Shown one piece after another: positions 17,814 through 25,668 of a DNA stretch of 64,000 nucleotides. A model generated the notes under the pieces. The model had not been told where the DNA came from. It ran no database searches and saw only the letters and a list, made by a program, of their open reading frames with translations. Position numbers and translations under genes: made by a program. The number at the start of each line of letters is the position of its first letter. Positions within the stretch are counted from its first letter, which is position 1. The stretch is from Paramicrobacterium humi (GTDB lineage: Bacteria; Actinomycetota; Actinomycetes; Actinomycetales; Microbacteriaceae): contig NZ_FNRY01000001.1 in assembly GCF_900105715.1 (NCBI RefSeq), positions 1,860,001 to 1,924,000 of the forward strand, given 5' to 3'.

Positions 17814-17830
17814 TTCTACATGATGTAGAA
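17814..17830. promoter_or_regulatory. Palindromic operator before the SufR-like regulator
   Basis: TTCTACATGATGTAGAA has perfect 8-bp arms around one central base. It sits 5 nt before the regulator start codon, in the gap after the radical SAM gene, which suggests autoregulation. Confidence 0.72.
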
Positions 17831-17870
17831 ATGCCAGTTTTATCCGCGTCTTGCGGGGGAGAGGGCGCGC

Positions 17871-18950
17871 TCAGAACAGAGTCGGCTGATCGTCGCCGGC
17901 CGCGGCGAACGCCACCGCGGGGCGCTCGCCCGCGTCGTTGCGCAGCCGGCCGAGAGCTGAGGAGCGCACCGTTCCCGTCGCCGGGTCTTCCGCGCCGCGA
18001 GCCAGCCCGTGCTTCCGCATCAGCGGCACCATCCGCTGCGCGAGCCACGTGCGGTACTCCTTGGGCGCGTACGCGCCCTTCGCGTACAGGGAGGCGTATC
18101 GGCCGAGCAGCTCGGGGCGCTCGCGCTGCAGCCACATCATGAACCACGGCTTCACGCCCGGCTTGAGGTGCAGCGCGCTGAACAGCACCGACGTCGCGCC
18201 CGCTTGCTTCACGCGCGTGAGAGCCTCGTCCAGGTGCTCCCGCGAGTCGGTCAGGTACGGCAGGATCGGCATGAGGAACACGCCGCAGTCAAGCCCGGCC
18301 TCCCGCACGGCCGACACGGTCGCGAGGCGCGCGGTCGCGGACGGCGTCCCCGCCTCGAGTGACTGCTGCAGTTCGTCGTCGTAGATGGCGATCGACATCG
18401 CGAGGTCGACGGGAACCTGCGTCGACGCCTCCGCGAGCAGCGGAAGGTCCCGCCGCAGCAGCGATCCCTTCGTCAGAATCGACAGCGGCGTTCCCGAGCC
18501 GGCGAGGGCCTTGATGATGTCCGGCATGAGCGCGTACCGGCCTTCCGCCCGCTGGTAGGGGTCGGTGTTCGTCCCGAGCGCGACCGGGTGGCGTCCCCAT
18601 GACGCCTTTGTCACCTCGCGATGCAGCACGTCGGCCACGTTGACCTTCACGACGATCTGCCGGTCGAAATCCTCGCCCGCGTTGAAGTCGAGGTATGCGT
18701 GCGTCGGTCGTGCGAAGCAGTACGTGCAGGCGTGCGAGCAGCCGCGGTACGGATTCACCGTCCAGCCGAACGGCATCTGCGAACTCGTCGGCACCTTGTT
18801 GAGGGCGGACTTCGCGAGCACCTCATGGAACGTGATGCCGGCGAACTCGGGCGTGCGCACCGAGCGCACGAGCCCGCTCAGGTTCCCGAGGCCCGGGAGC
18901 GTCTCGCTCGCGCCCGCGGACTCCGTGATCTTCTGGCCGTCCCACCGCAT
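17871..18950 (-). CDS. Rv2578c-family radical SAM protein
   Basis: A 359-residue radical SAM enzyme. The cluster motif CSHACTYC (CxxxCxxC) lies near residue 70 in VNPYRGCSHACTYCFAR, and the family stretch GTNTDPYQRAEGR follows. It belongs to the widespread actinobacterial group named after Mycobacterium Rv2578c, distantly like spore photoproduct lyase. The substrate is unknown. ATG at 18948-18950 gives the expected N-terminus MRWDGQ. The SufR-like regulator follows on the same strand. Confidence 0.88.
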   Translation of the reverse strand: MRWDGQKITESAGASETLPGLGNLSGLVRSVRTPEFAGITFHEVLAKSALNKVPTSSQMPFGWTVNPYRGCSHACTYCFARPTHAYLDFNAGEDFDRQIVVKVNVADVLHREVTKASWGRHPVALGTNTDPYQRAEGRYALMPDIIKALAGSGTPLSILTKGSLLRRDLPLLAEASTQVPVDLAMSIAIYDDELQQSLEAGTPSATARLATVSAVREAGLDCGVFLMPILPYLTDSREHLDEALTRVKQAGATSVLFSALHLKPGVKPWFMMWLQRERPELLGRYASLYAKGAYAPKEYRTWLAQRMVPLMRKHGLARGAEDPATGTVRSSALGRLRNDAGERPAVAFAAAGDDQPTLF

Positions 18951-18989
18951 GCAACCAGTAGAACACAGTTACGAAGAATCGAAAAGCCT

Positions 18990-19790
18990 CTACGCGAAGA
19001 ATCGAACACCGAGAACGAGTGCCGCTGCGCAGAGCCACAGCACGACGACGAAGACGCCGTCACGCGTGCGCAGCGGGACGAGGTAGCGTTCGGTCCGGGT
19101 CTCGTGCGCGCCGAAGGCGCGCGACTCCATGGACAGCGACACCCGCTCGGCGTGCCGGATCGCGCTCGCGAGCAGCGGGATGATCGACCGGACGCCGCGA
19201 TTGAGCGCGGCAACGGGCCCGCGGCCGCCCGCGCTCCCACGGACGCGATGCGCCTTGCGGATGACCTCGAGCTCGTGCCGGAACCGCGGCACGAAGCGGT
19301 ACGAGGCGAGCGCGGCGTAGCCGATGCGGTACGGAACCCGCGCGTGCTGCACGGCCGACCGCACGAGGTCCGGACCGGTCGAACTCATGCCGCTGATGAG
19401 TGCGAGGCTCACGATCGCGACAAGCCGCAGCGCCGTCGCGAGCCCCACGCGCCACGCGTCGGCGTAGAACCGGTATCCGCCGACGCGGAACAGCTCAACC
19501 GAGTGGTCGACGCGAGCCGGGTCCGTCCACAGTCCGAATCCGAGTGACAGGATGCCGCCGAGCAGCGGCAGCGCGAGAAACAGGATCGCGGCGCGCCGCC
19601 GCGTCAGCCGCACCCCGGTCAGCAGCACGAGGTACGCGAGACCCACGAGCACGAGCGGCGTGAGCACGTCTCGGGTGAACACGATGACGACCATGACGGG
19701 AAGCACGGCGACGATCTTCGCGAGCGGGTTGAGGGCGTGCAGGTAATGGCGCGCCGACACCTCCTCGCGCGCGTACGGGTCGAGGCTCAT
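18990..19790 (-). CDS. ECF transporter transmembrane component (EcfT/YkoC-like)
   Basis: A 266-residue CbiQ/EcfT-family membrane subunit that couples the two ATPase domains to the substrate-binding S subunit. It has the N-terminal LHALNPLAKI, several hydrophobic segments, and the coupling-helix signatures VIRKAHRVRG and MESRAFG, which carry the Arg-containing motifs that contact the ATPases. Its ATG overlaps the ATPase stop as ATGA. It is the last gene of the S-ATPase-T operon. Confidence 0.92.
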   Translation of the reverse strand: MSLDPYAREEVSARHYLHALNPLAKIVAVLPVMVVIVFTRDVLTPLVLVGLAYLVLLTGVRLTRRRAAILFLALPLLGGILSLGFGLWTDPARVDHSVELFRVGGYRFYADAWRVGLATALRLVAIVSLALISGMSSTGPDLVRSAVQHARVPYRIGYAALASYRFVPRFRHELEVIRKAHRVRGSAGGRGPVAALNRGVRSIIPLLASAIRHAERVSLSMESRAFGAHETRTERYLVPLRTRDGVFVVVLWLCAAALVLGVRFFA

Positions 19791-21499
19791 TGATCACCGC
19801 CCGGCAGCTGGCCGAGCCGGTGGACACCGCGCCAGCGGGGGTCGGGAAGCGCGCGCATGGCGTCGGCGAGCGGCGGCGTCCGCAGTCCAGCGCGTCGCAG
19901 CATCCGCTCGTCGTCGAAGATCTCGCCCGGTGGGCCGGATGCCGCGATCCTCCCGTCCGCCATCACGATCATGCGCGTCGCGTACTCCGCGACGAGCTGC
20001 ATGTCGTGCGTGACGATGATGACTGTCGAGCCGTGCGCGTGCAGATTCGAGAGCAGGGCCATGAGCTCGTTGGCGCGCTCGCGGTCCTGGCCGAACGTCG
20101 GCTCGTCGAGCGCGAGTACGGGCGCTCCGACGATGAGGGCCGTGCCGACCGACAGCCGGCGCTTCTGGCCGCCCGAGAGCAGGAACGGGTGCACGTCGCG
20201 CAGTTCGGCGAGCCCGAAGCGGCGCAGCACTTCCTCCACGCGAGCCTCGATCTGCGCCTCATCGAGCCGGGCGCCCGACTCGTCGCCGTGGATGCGGAGG
20301 CCGTGGGCGAGCTCGTCCTGCACGGAATTCGTCACGAACTGGTGCTCGGGGTTCTGGAAGACGAAGCCGACCCGGCGGGCGAGCGCGCGCACGTCTCCCG
20401 TCGCCGCATCCAGTCCCGCGATGCTCACCCGCCGTCTCGGCGGGGAGCTCACGCCCGCCATGGCCTGCAGGAGCGTCGTCTTCCCGGCCCCGTTGCCGCC
20501 GACGATGGCGAGGAACTCACCCGTGCGCACCTCAAGCGACACGTGATCGAGAAGCGTGTGACCGCCGCGCCGGATCGTCAGGTCGCGCACGGTGATCACC
20601 GGCGCGCCGAGCACGGGGGCGGGCGGCGGCGCGGGCAGCGGCGGCAGCTCGCCTCCGGAAAGCGCGTCGGCGAGCTCGCCTGCGGTCACCGGGAGGGAGT
20701 CGATGCGGATGCCGGCGCCGCGCAGCCGCATCGCGGCGGCCGTCGCGACGGGAAGCCACACCCCGAGCGCCGCGATCTCGTCGGCGTGGCCCGCGAGAAC
20801 CTCCCGCGGTGTTCCGTCGAACGCCGTCCGCCCGTCGCGATCGAGAACCACGACGCGGTCCACGATGCCGAGGGCCGCGTCGACGTCGTGCTCGATGAGC
20901 ACGATGCCGTGCTCGCCGCCGGCGACGAGCCGGCGGAGCACCGCGTACACTTCGTCGCTTCCCGCGGGGTCGAGGTTCGCCGTCGGCTCGTCGAGAACGA
21001 GCAGCGGCGTGCGCATCGCGAGGGCGCACGCGATGGCCAGCCGCTGGCGGGCGCCGCCCGAGAGGATGTCGGGCGAGTCGTCGCGGCGCGACCACAGGCC
21101 GACGACCCGCAGCGCCTCCTCCGCGCGAGCGAGCACCTCCTCGACGGACAGCAGCATGTTCTCGAGCGCGAAGCACACTTCGTCGAGCACGGTTCCCGTC
21201 ACCACTTGCGCATCGGGATCCTGGAACACCATGGCGACGTGCTCCGCGAGTCGCGCGACGGGCGTGTCCCGCGCAGGCAGCCCGACTGTCGTCACGCTGC
21301 CGCTCAGCTCAGCCGAGATGACGTGCGGGACGAGCCCGTTGACGGCGAGGGCGAGAGTGGATTTGCCGCAGCCCGACGGGCCGAGCAGCAGCACGACCTC
21401 GCCGGGCGCGACGTCGAAGCTCGCGCCGTGCGGAGTGAACGTCTCGCGTTCGTCGTGGCGGATGCTGACGTCGGCGATGCGCAGCAGGGGGTCCGGCAT
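19787..21499 (-). CDS. ECF transporter duplicated ATPase (EcfA1-EcfA2 fusion, YkoD-like)
   Basis: A 570-residue protein with two fused ABC ATPase domains. Domain 1 has Walker A LGPSGCGKST, signature LSGGARQRL and Walker B LLVLDEPTAN. Domain 2 has GGNGAGKTT, the modified signature LSGGQKRRL and VLALDEPTF. The fused arrangement is that of YkoD in the thiamine-precursor ECF transporter YkoEDC. It lies between the S and T components on the minus strand, one nt after the S-component stop. It energises substrate uptake. Confidence 0.93.
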   Translation of the reverse strand: MPDPLLRIADVSIRHDERETFTPHGASFDVAPGEVVLLLGPSGCGKSTLALAVNGLVPHVISAELSGSVTTVGLPARDTPVARLAEHVAMVFQDPDAQVVTGTVLDEVCFALENMLLSVEEVLARAEEALRVVGLWSRRDDSPDILSGGARQRLAIACALAMRTPLLVLDEPTANLDPAGSDEVYAVLRRLVAGGEHGIVLIEHDVDAALGIVDRVVVLDRDGRTAFDGTPREVLAGHADEIAALGVWLPVATAAAMRLRGAGIRIDSLPVTAGELADALSGGELPPLPAPPPAPVLGAPVITVRDLTIRRGGHTLLDHVSLEVRTGEFLAIVGGNGAGKTTLLQAMAGVSSPPRRRVSIAGLDAATGDVRALARRVGFVFQNPEHQFVTNSVQDELAHGLRIHGDESGARLDEAQIEARVEEVLRRFGLAELRDVHPFLLSGGQKRRLSVGTALIVGAPVLALDEPTFGQDRERANELMALLSNLHAHGSTVIIVTHDMQLVAEYATRMIVMADGRIAASGPPGEIFDDERMLRRAGLRTPPLADAMRALPDPRWRGVHRLGQLPGGDQ

Positions 21500-21500
21500 G

Positions 21501-22088
21501 TCAGGCCGCGGTCATCGCGGCCGTGTGCGGGGCGTTCCGGCGCCGGTCGATCTCCTTCTGCACGCCGCGCGCGACGCCCGTGCGGTCGATGCCCGCCGCG
21601 ATGAGCCGGCCGATCCAGGTGAACAGCACGGGGCTGAGCACGAACGTGCCGAAGTACACGATGTTGACCCAGCCGGCGAAGTGCTCGAGCCCCACGCCGA
21701 TGAAGACGCCGGCGCCGAAGACGAGTCCCATCACGACGGCGGCGAGATAGAACACCCACGCCTTCCAGTACCGGTACTTCGTCACGGCGAACGGCACTTC
21801 CTGCAGCAGCCCGATCGCCACGGCCGTGCCGATGTACTGCATGACGAACGCGGGGTTCACCGCCGAGGCGACGAGCCCCGCGATGAGCCCTGTGATGATG
21901 GCGACGCCGCCGCGGCGCAGCAGCGACTGCGCGATGACGCCCGGCAGGAAGTACACCCCGATCGCGAGGCCGTAGAGAACGGGCACCGTCGCCGCGACGA
22001 TGCCGTTCACGAAGCCGGCGGCGGTGAAGACGAGTCCGCTGCCGACGCCGATCGCGGCGCAGGTCATCAGAAGGCGGGTGCTGAACAT
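21501..22088 (-). CDS. ECF transporter S component, YkoE-like
   Basis: A 195-residue membrane protein with about six hydrophobic segments. It resembles YkoE in length, in the stretch LLQEVPFAVTKYRYWKAWVFY, and in gene order S-A-T. YkoE proteins are assigned to hydroxymethylpyrimidine/thiamine precursors. However, no TPP riboswitch is seen here; instead an iron-box-like site precedes the gene, so the substrate may differ. ATG at 22086-22088 is chosen for GAGGG upstream and because the longer frame lacks a site. Confidence 0.85.
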   Translation of the reverse strand: MFSTRLLMTCAAIGVGSGLVFTAAGFVNGIVAATVPVLYGLAIGVYFLPGVIAQSLLRRGGVAIITGLIAGLVASAVNPAFVMQYIGTAVAIGLLQEVPFAVTKYRYWKAWVFYLAAVVMGLVFGAGVFIGVGLEHFAGWVNIVYFGTFVLSPVLFTWIGRLIAAGIDRTGVARGVQKEIDRRRNAPHTAAMTAA

Positions 22089-22140
22089 GGGCGTATCCCT
22101 CGAAACGGGCGTTGGTGGGGCAAGAACCACCTTCTCAAAC

Positions 22141-22159
22141 TTAACTGAGCCTGACCTAA
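22141..22159 (-). promoter_or_regulatory. DtxR/IdeR-type iron box upstream of the ECF operon
   Basis: On the minus strand the sequence is TTAGGTCAGGCTCAGTTAA, matching TTAGGTTAGGCTAACCTAA at 15 of 19 positions. It lies 53 nt before the S-component start, a normal operator position. It predicts repression of the ECF operon by iron-loaded DtxR/IdeR. Confidence 0.65.
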
Positions 22160-22193
22160 CAGGGCAATCGGGCTCCGTCGTGACAAATGCCGC

Positions 22194-23147
22194 CTATGGG
22201 CGCCGCCGCCTCGGCGTGAGCCGCACGTTCGGCAGCGGCGGTGCCGGGATGCGCTCCGCGTGCCCCGCGACGGGCCCGAACCTCGTGCGCTCGGCCTCCC
22301 AGTCGTCGCGCGCGTGCACGATCTCCTCATGGCTGCGGCCGACGAAGTTCCACCACATGATGAGCTCCTCGCCGAACGGCTCGCCGCCGATGAGCAGCAG
22401 CCGCGCGGGAGCCTCGCTCGCGATCGCGATCGTGTCACAGCCGTCCCCGACGTACAGCAGCGGCCCCGGTTCGACGTGCACCCCGGCGACCTCCACCGCG
22501 CCGTCGAGAACGAGAACCGCGTGCTCGAAGGAGCGCTGCACCGGCAGGCGAACGTCTGCTCCGGCATCCAGTTCGATCTCCGCTCCCACGAGCGGGGAGA
22601 ACACGCGCGCGGGCGACGTGACATCCTCGATCGCCCCGACGACGACGCGAGCCCGCGCTCCCTCGGTCGTCCACACGGGAAGGTCGGCGTGCTGCTCGAA
22701 GAACGGCTCACCCTCGGCCGCGTCCTGCGGCAGGACGACCCACAGCTGGATGCCGCGCAGCGAAGTGTCGTCCTCGTGCACGGAGAACTCGGAGTGCGCG
22801 ATGGCGTAGCCGCTCGTCATGATGTTCAGCTGCCCCGGCTCGATCACGACGTCGCTGCCGACGGCGTCGCGGTGCCGGATGCGCCCCTGCAGCGGCCAGG
22901 TCACCGTCTGCAGGCCGATGTGCGGGTGCGGCAGCACGCGCATGGGCGTGCCCTCTTCGTCGAAGTAGTCGAGGAAGCACCACGCCCCCACCATCGGCAG
23001 GGCGCGCTGCGGCAGCGAGCGGTGGACGGTGATGCCCCGGATGCCGCCAAGGGGAACCTCCCGCGCTTCCAGCAGCAGCGTCGCAGGGCCAGGCGTCGCG
23101 AGCTCGCGCACGAGCGATTCCTCGGTCGGCGTGTCGAACCTGGTCAC
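22194..23147 (-). CDS. Pirin-family protein
   Basis: A 317-residue bicupin of the pirin family. The N-terminal cupin holds the metal-site pattern PHPHIGLQTVTW and HSEFSVHEDD, and the C-terminal cupin has LLLIGGEPFGEELIMWWNFVGRSHEEI. Some bacterial pirins have quercetinase activity and others regulate redox enzymes, so the role here is open. The start is GTG at 23145-23147, overlapping the upstream acetyltransferase stop as GTGA; the longer open frame on this strand is non-coding. Confidence 0.9.
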   Translation of the reverse strand: MTRFDTPTEESLVRELATPGPATLLLEAREVPLGGIRGITVHRSLPQRALPMVGAWCFLDYFDEEGTPMRVLPHPHIGLQTVTWPLQGRIRHRDAVGSDVVIEPGQLNIMTSGYAIAHSEFSVHEDDTSLRGIQLWVVLPQDAAEGEPFFEQHADLPVWTTEGARARVVVGAIEDVTSPARVFSPLVGAEIELDAGADVRLPVQRSFEHAVLVLDGAVEVAGVHVEPGPLLYVGDGCDTIAIASEAPARLLLIGGEPFGEELIMWWNFVGRSHEEIVHARDDWEAERTRFGPVAGHAERIPAPPLPNVRLTPRRRRP

Positions 23148-23464
23148 TGCTCGCGCCGCTCGTGCTTGGGCGTCGGCAGCAGCACGTGCGCGTCGAACTC
23201 GTGGTGTCGCTTCACGTACGCGCGGATGAACGGGCAGTACGGCACGATGATCTCGTCGCGCGACGCGGCGTCCTCGAGCGCGCCGCGGGCGAGCACGCTG
23301 CCGAGGCCCTGCCCCTCGAACGCCGGGTCGACCTCCGTGTGGGTGAACGCCGTCCCGGCATCCTGAAGCTCGAACTCGGCGCGCCCGGCGAGCGTGTCGC
23401 CCAGCCAGAGCTCGTAGCGCCCTTCGGCGTCGTTGCGCACGACCCGCGTCTCGTCCTCCGCCAT
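23144..23464 (-). CDS. Small GNAT-like acetyltransferase (YjdJ/NATD1 type)
   Basis: A 106-residue acetyltransferase-fold protein. It contains HTEVDPAFEGQGLGSVLARGALEDA (acetyl-CoA site) and the conserved VPYCPFIRAYVKRHHE near the C-terminus. The family is small and its substrates are not well known. ATG at 23462-23464 follows GGGAGGCA. It is coupled to the pirin gene by a 4-nt overlap. Confidence 0.88.
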   Translation of the reverse strand: MAEDETRVVRNDAEGRYELWLGDTLAGRAEFELQDAGTAFTHTEVDPAFEGQGLGSVLARGALEDAASRDEIIVPYCPFIRAYVKRHHEFDAHVLLPTPKHERREQ

Positions 23465-23564
23465 GGCTGCCTCCCGTCGGTGCTTGAGCACAACATACCC
23501 CGGCGTTCGGCGCATCTGCCATCGTCGGCCGTTTCGCCTAGGCTTGACGCGGAAGGGAGACGGC

Positions 23565-24158
23565 ATGAGCTCACGCGGCACCCGCGCACTCCGCGGCACG
23601 ATCGCCGCCGCCGTCTCCACGTTCACGGCGGCGGCCTCGCACGGCGTCGCGGACGGCCAGATCGCGGGCCTGTTCGCTGTGATCGTCGCCTTCACGGCAT
23701 CCGTCTTCGTCTGCATCGCCCTCGCCGGCCGCTCGCTCTCGCGGGGCCGCATCGCGCTCTCGGTCGTGCTCAGCCAGCTCGCCTACCACGCGCTGTTCGC
23801 GTTCGCGCCGGGCGGCGCCGTCACGGCGACCGGGGCGACGGGACCGCACGCCGCGCACGCGGGCGGCTCGATCACGCTCACGGCAAGCGCGGTCGCGCAC
23901 AGCCATGGCGCGGGGATGTGGCTCGCCCACGTGCTCGCGGCCATCGTCACCGTCGCCGCCCTCACGCGCGGCGAACACGCGATCCGCAGCGTCCGCGAGG
24001 CCCTGCGCCTCGCCCTCAGCGTGCTTCTCGTGCTGCCGAATCCCGTCGCGATCCCGCGCACGCGATCCTTGGTGACGGATGCCGCTGCGCCGCGGCCCGC
24101 GCGCATCGCCCTGTCGTCGCGTCCCCTTCGCGGCCCGCCCGTGCTCGCCGTCGGCTGA
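23565..24158 (+). CDS. Hypothetical membrane protein of the copper-type cluster
   Basis: A 197-residue protein with about four to five hydrophobic segments. I do not recognise a named family. Histidines are clustered in the middle (ASHG, TGPHAAHAGGS, AVAHSHGAGMWLAHV), which could bind copper. The C-terminal 50 residues are hydrophilic and Pro/Arg-rich. ATG at 23565 follows GGAAGGGAGA. It precedes ycnI-like and copC-like genes in the same direction, so a copper uptake or handling role is a reasonable guess only. Confidence 0.7.
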   Translation: MSSRGTRALRGTIAAAVSTFTAAASHGVADGQIAGLFAVIVAFTASVFVCIALAGRSLSRGRIALSVVLSQLAYHALFAFAPGGAVTATGATGPHAAHAGGSITLTASAVAHSHGAGMWLAHVLAAIVTVAALTRGEHAIRSVREALRLALSVLLVLPNPVAIPRTRSLVTDAAAPRPARIALSSRPLRGPPVLAVG

Positions 24159-24231
24159 CCGCCGACTCACGACACCTTTTCTCTCGCAGCCGCGGCTCCG
24201 CCGTGCCTGCACGCGCTTGCAAGGAACCTCT

Positions 24232-24945
24232 ATGAAACGCACCACCACCCGCACCATGCTCGTCGGCGGCCTCGCCGGCGCCGCACTCGCCATCGCCGTG
24301 CCGCTCTCGGCCAGCGCCCACATCCACGTCGACCCGTCGAGCGCCGCCGCCGGGTCGAGCTCCGTGCTCACCTTCTCGATCGGTCACGGCTGCGACGGCT
24401 CGCCGACCACCGCCGTCGACGTGACCATCCCCGACGAGGTCATGTCGGTCAAGCCCGTCGCCCACGCCGGCTGGACCATCACGACGACGACCGAGGCCGT
24501 CAAGGACGGCGTCGTCGACGCGAACGGGGATCCCGTGAGCGAGCGCACGAGCCACGTCGTCTACACCGCCGACACGCCGCTGCCCGACAGCCAGCTTGAC
24601 CTGCTGTCGCTGCAGGTCGCCGTGCCCGGCGACGCCGAGGGCGAGACTCTCGCGTTCCCCATCGAGCAGTCCTGCGAGCAGGGCAGCACCGCGTGGGATC
24701 AGGTCGCGAAGAAGGGCGAGGCGGAGCCCGAGCACCCGGCCCCCACGCTCACCGTCGGCGCCGCCTCTGCCGACGGCCACGGCACGGCGGACACGCCTGA
24801 GCAGGCGGATGCCGCGGCCACCGCGGACAGCGACGACGTCCTCGCCCGCAGTCTCGGCATCGCTGGCCTCGTCCTCGGCGCCGTCGCTCTCATCGTCGCC
24901 GTCGCGAAGGGCGGCGGGAAGCGAGTAGCGAAGGAGAAGAAGTGA
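24232..24945 (+). CDS. YcnI/DUF1775-family copper-associated protein
   Basis: A 237-residue exported protein. The signal peptide (about residues 1-28) ends in SASAHIHV, so the mature N-terminus begins with His after cleavage at ASA, as in YcnI, where the N-terminal His is part of the copper site. The domain has SSVLTFSIGHGCDGSPTTAVDVTIPDEV. A C-terminal membrane helix (SLGIAGLVLGAVALIVAVA) anchors it. It overlaps the copC-like gene by ATGATGA. The conserved YcnI-CopC order supports periplasm-facing copper handling. Confidence 0.9.
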   Translation: MKRTTTRTMLVGGLAGAALAIAVPLSASAHIHVDPSSAAAGSSSVLTFSIGHGCDGSPTTAVDVTIPDEVMSVKPVAHAGWTITTTTEAVKDGVVDANGDPVSERTSHVVYTADTPLPDSQLDLLSLQVAVPGDAEGETLAFPIEQSCEQGSTAWDQVAKKGEAEPEHPAPTLTVGAASADGHGTADTPEQADAAATADSDDVLARSLGIAGLVLGAVALIVAVAKGGGKRVAKEKK

Positions 24946-25592
24946 TGACACGAACGCTCGTGCGCAGGCGCGTGCGCCGCGGCGGCGTTGCCGTCGTCGC
25001 GCTCGCGCTCGCCGCCGCGCTCGGCCTCGCCGCGCCCGCCCTTGCGCACACGCAAGTGGCGCCTGCGGCTCCCGAGCCGGGCTCGACAGTGACCGAGGGC
25101 CCCGTCACCGTCGCCATCACGACGACAGACCCCGTGCTCGAGGCCGGGCAGCGCAGCATCGTGCTGCGCGGCCCGGACGGCTCGGAGCAGTACTTCGGCG
25201 ACGGCTGTGCGACAGTGACGAACAGCACGACGGTCTCCGCGCAGATCACGCCCGGGCAGCCGGGCACGTACACGGTCATCTGGACGCTCGTCGCTCTCGA
25301 CGGGCACGTGCAGAGCTCGGAGGACTTCGCGCCGTTCACGTTCACATGGCAGCCGGCCGACGGGCAGCAGACGGCGACCGGGCAGAGCGCCGTGCCGACG
25401 TGCGGCGAGGCCGCCGCGACGCAGAAGCCGACGCAGGAGAAGGCGGACGAGAAGGCGCCCGTGCTGAACGAGCACGGCTGGGGCGACCTCGGCTGGATCA
25501 TCGGCGGCGTCGCCATCGTCTTCGTCGCAGCGGTCATCGTGATCATGCTCCTCGTGCGGCGAAGCCTCACGAACGAGGACGACGAGGACTAG
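24942..25592 (+). CDS. CopC-domain copper-binding protein, membrane anchored
   Basis: A 216-residue protein. The signal peptide ends in APALAHTQV, leaving the N-terminal His used by CopC for Cu(II). The CopC beta-sandwich includes GSTVTEGPVTVAI and YTVIWTLVALDGHVQSSEDFAPFTF, with the second conserved His-Gly (DGH). A C-terminal helix (IIGGVAIVFVAAVIVIMLLV) and an acidic tail follow. Translation is coupled to the ycnI-like gene (4-nt overlap). Probably acts outside the membrane with its partner in copper binding or delivery. Confidence 0.9.
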   Translation: MMTRTLVRRRVRRGGVAVVALALAAALGLAAPALAHTQVAPAAPEPGSTVTEGPVTVAITTTDPVLEAGQRSIVLRGPDGSEQYFGDGCATVTNSTTVSAQITPGQPGTYTVIWTLVALDGHVQSSEDFAPFTFTWQPADGQQTATGQSAVPTCGEAAATQKPTQEKADEKAPVLNEHGWGDLGWIIGGVAIVFVAAVIVIMLLVRRSLTNEDDED

Positions 25593-25668
25593 ACGCCGAA
25601 GGACGACCCGAAGGACGACGCGTCCGGCACATGAGGCCATGTCAGTGCGAGGGGCTACGGTGGGGGAG

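Noticed and set aside
22089-22200. TPP riboswitch expected before a YkoE-type transporter
   Set aside because: The region was read on the minus strand; no CTGAGA or ACCTGA-type conserved elements with the right spacing were found, only the iron-box-like site.
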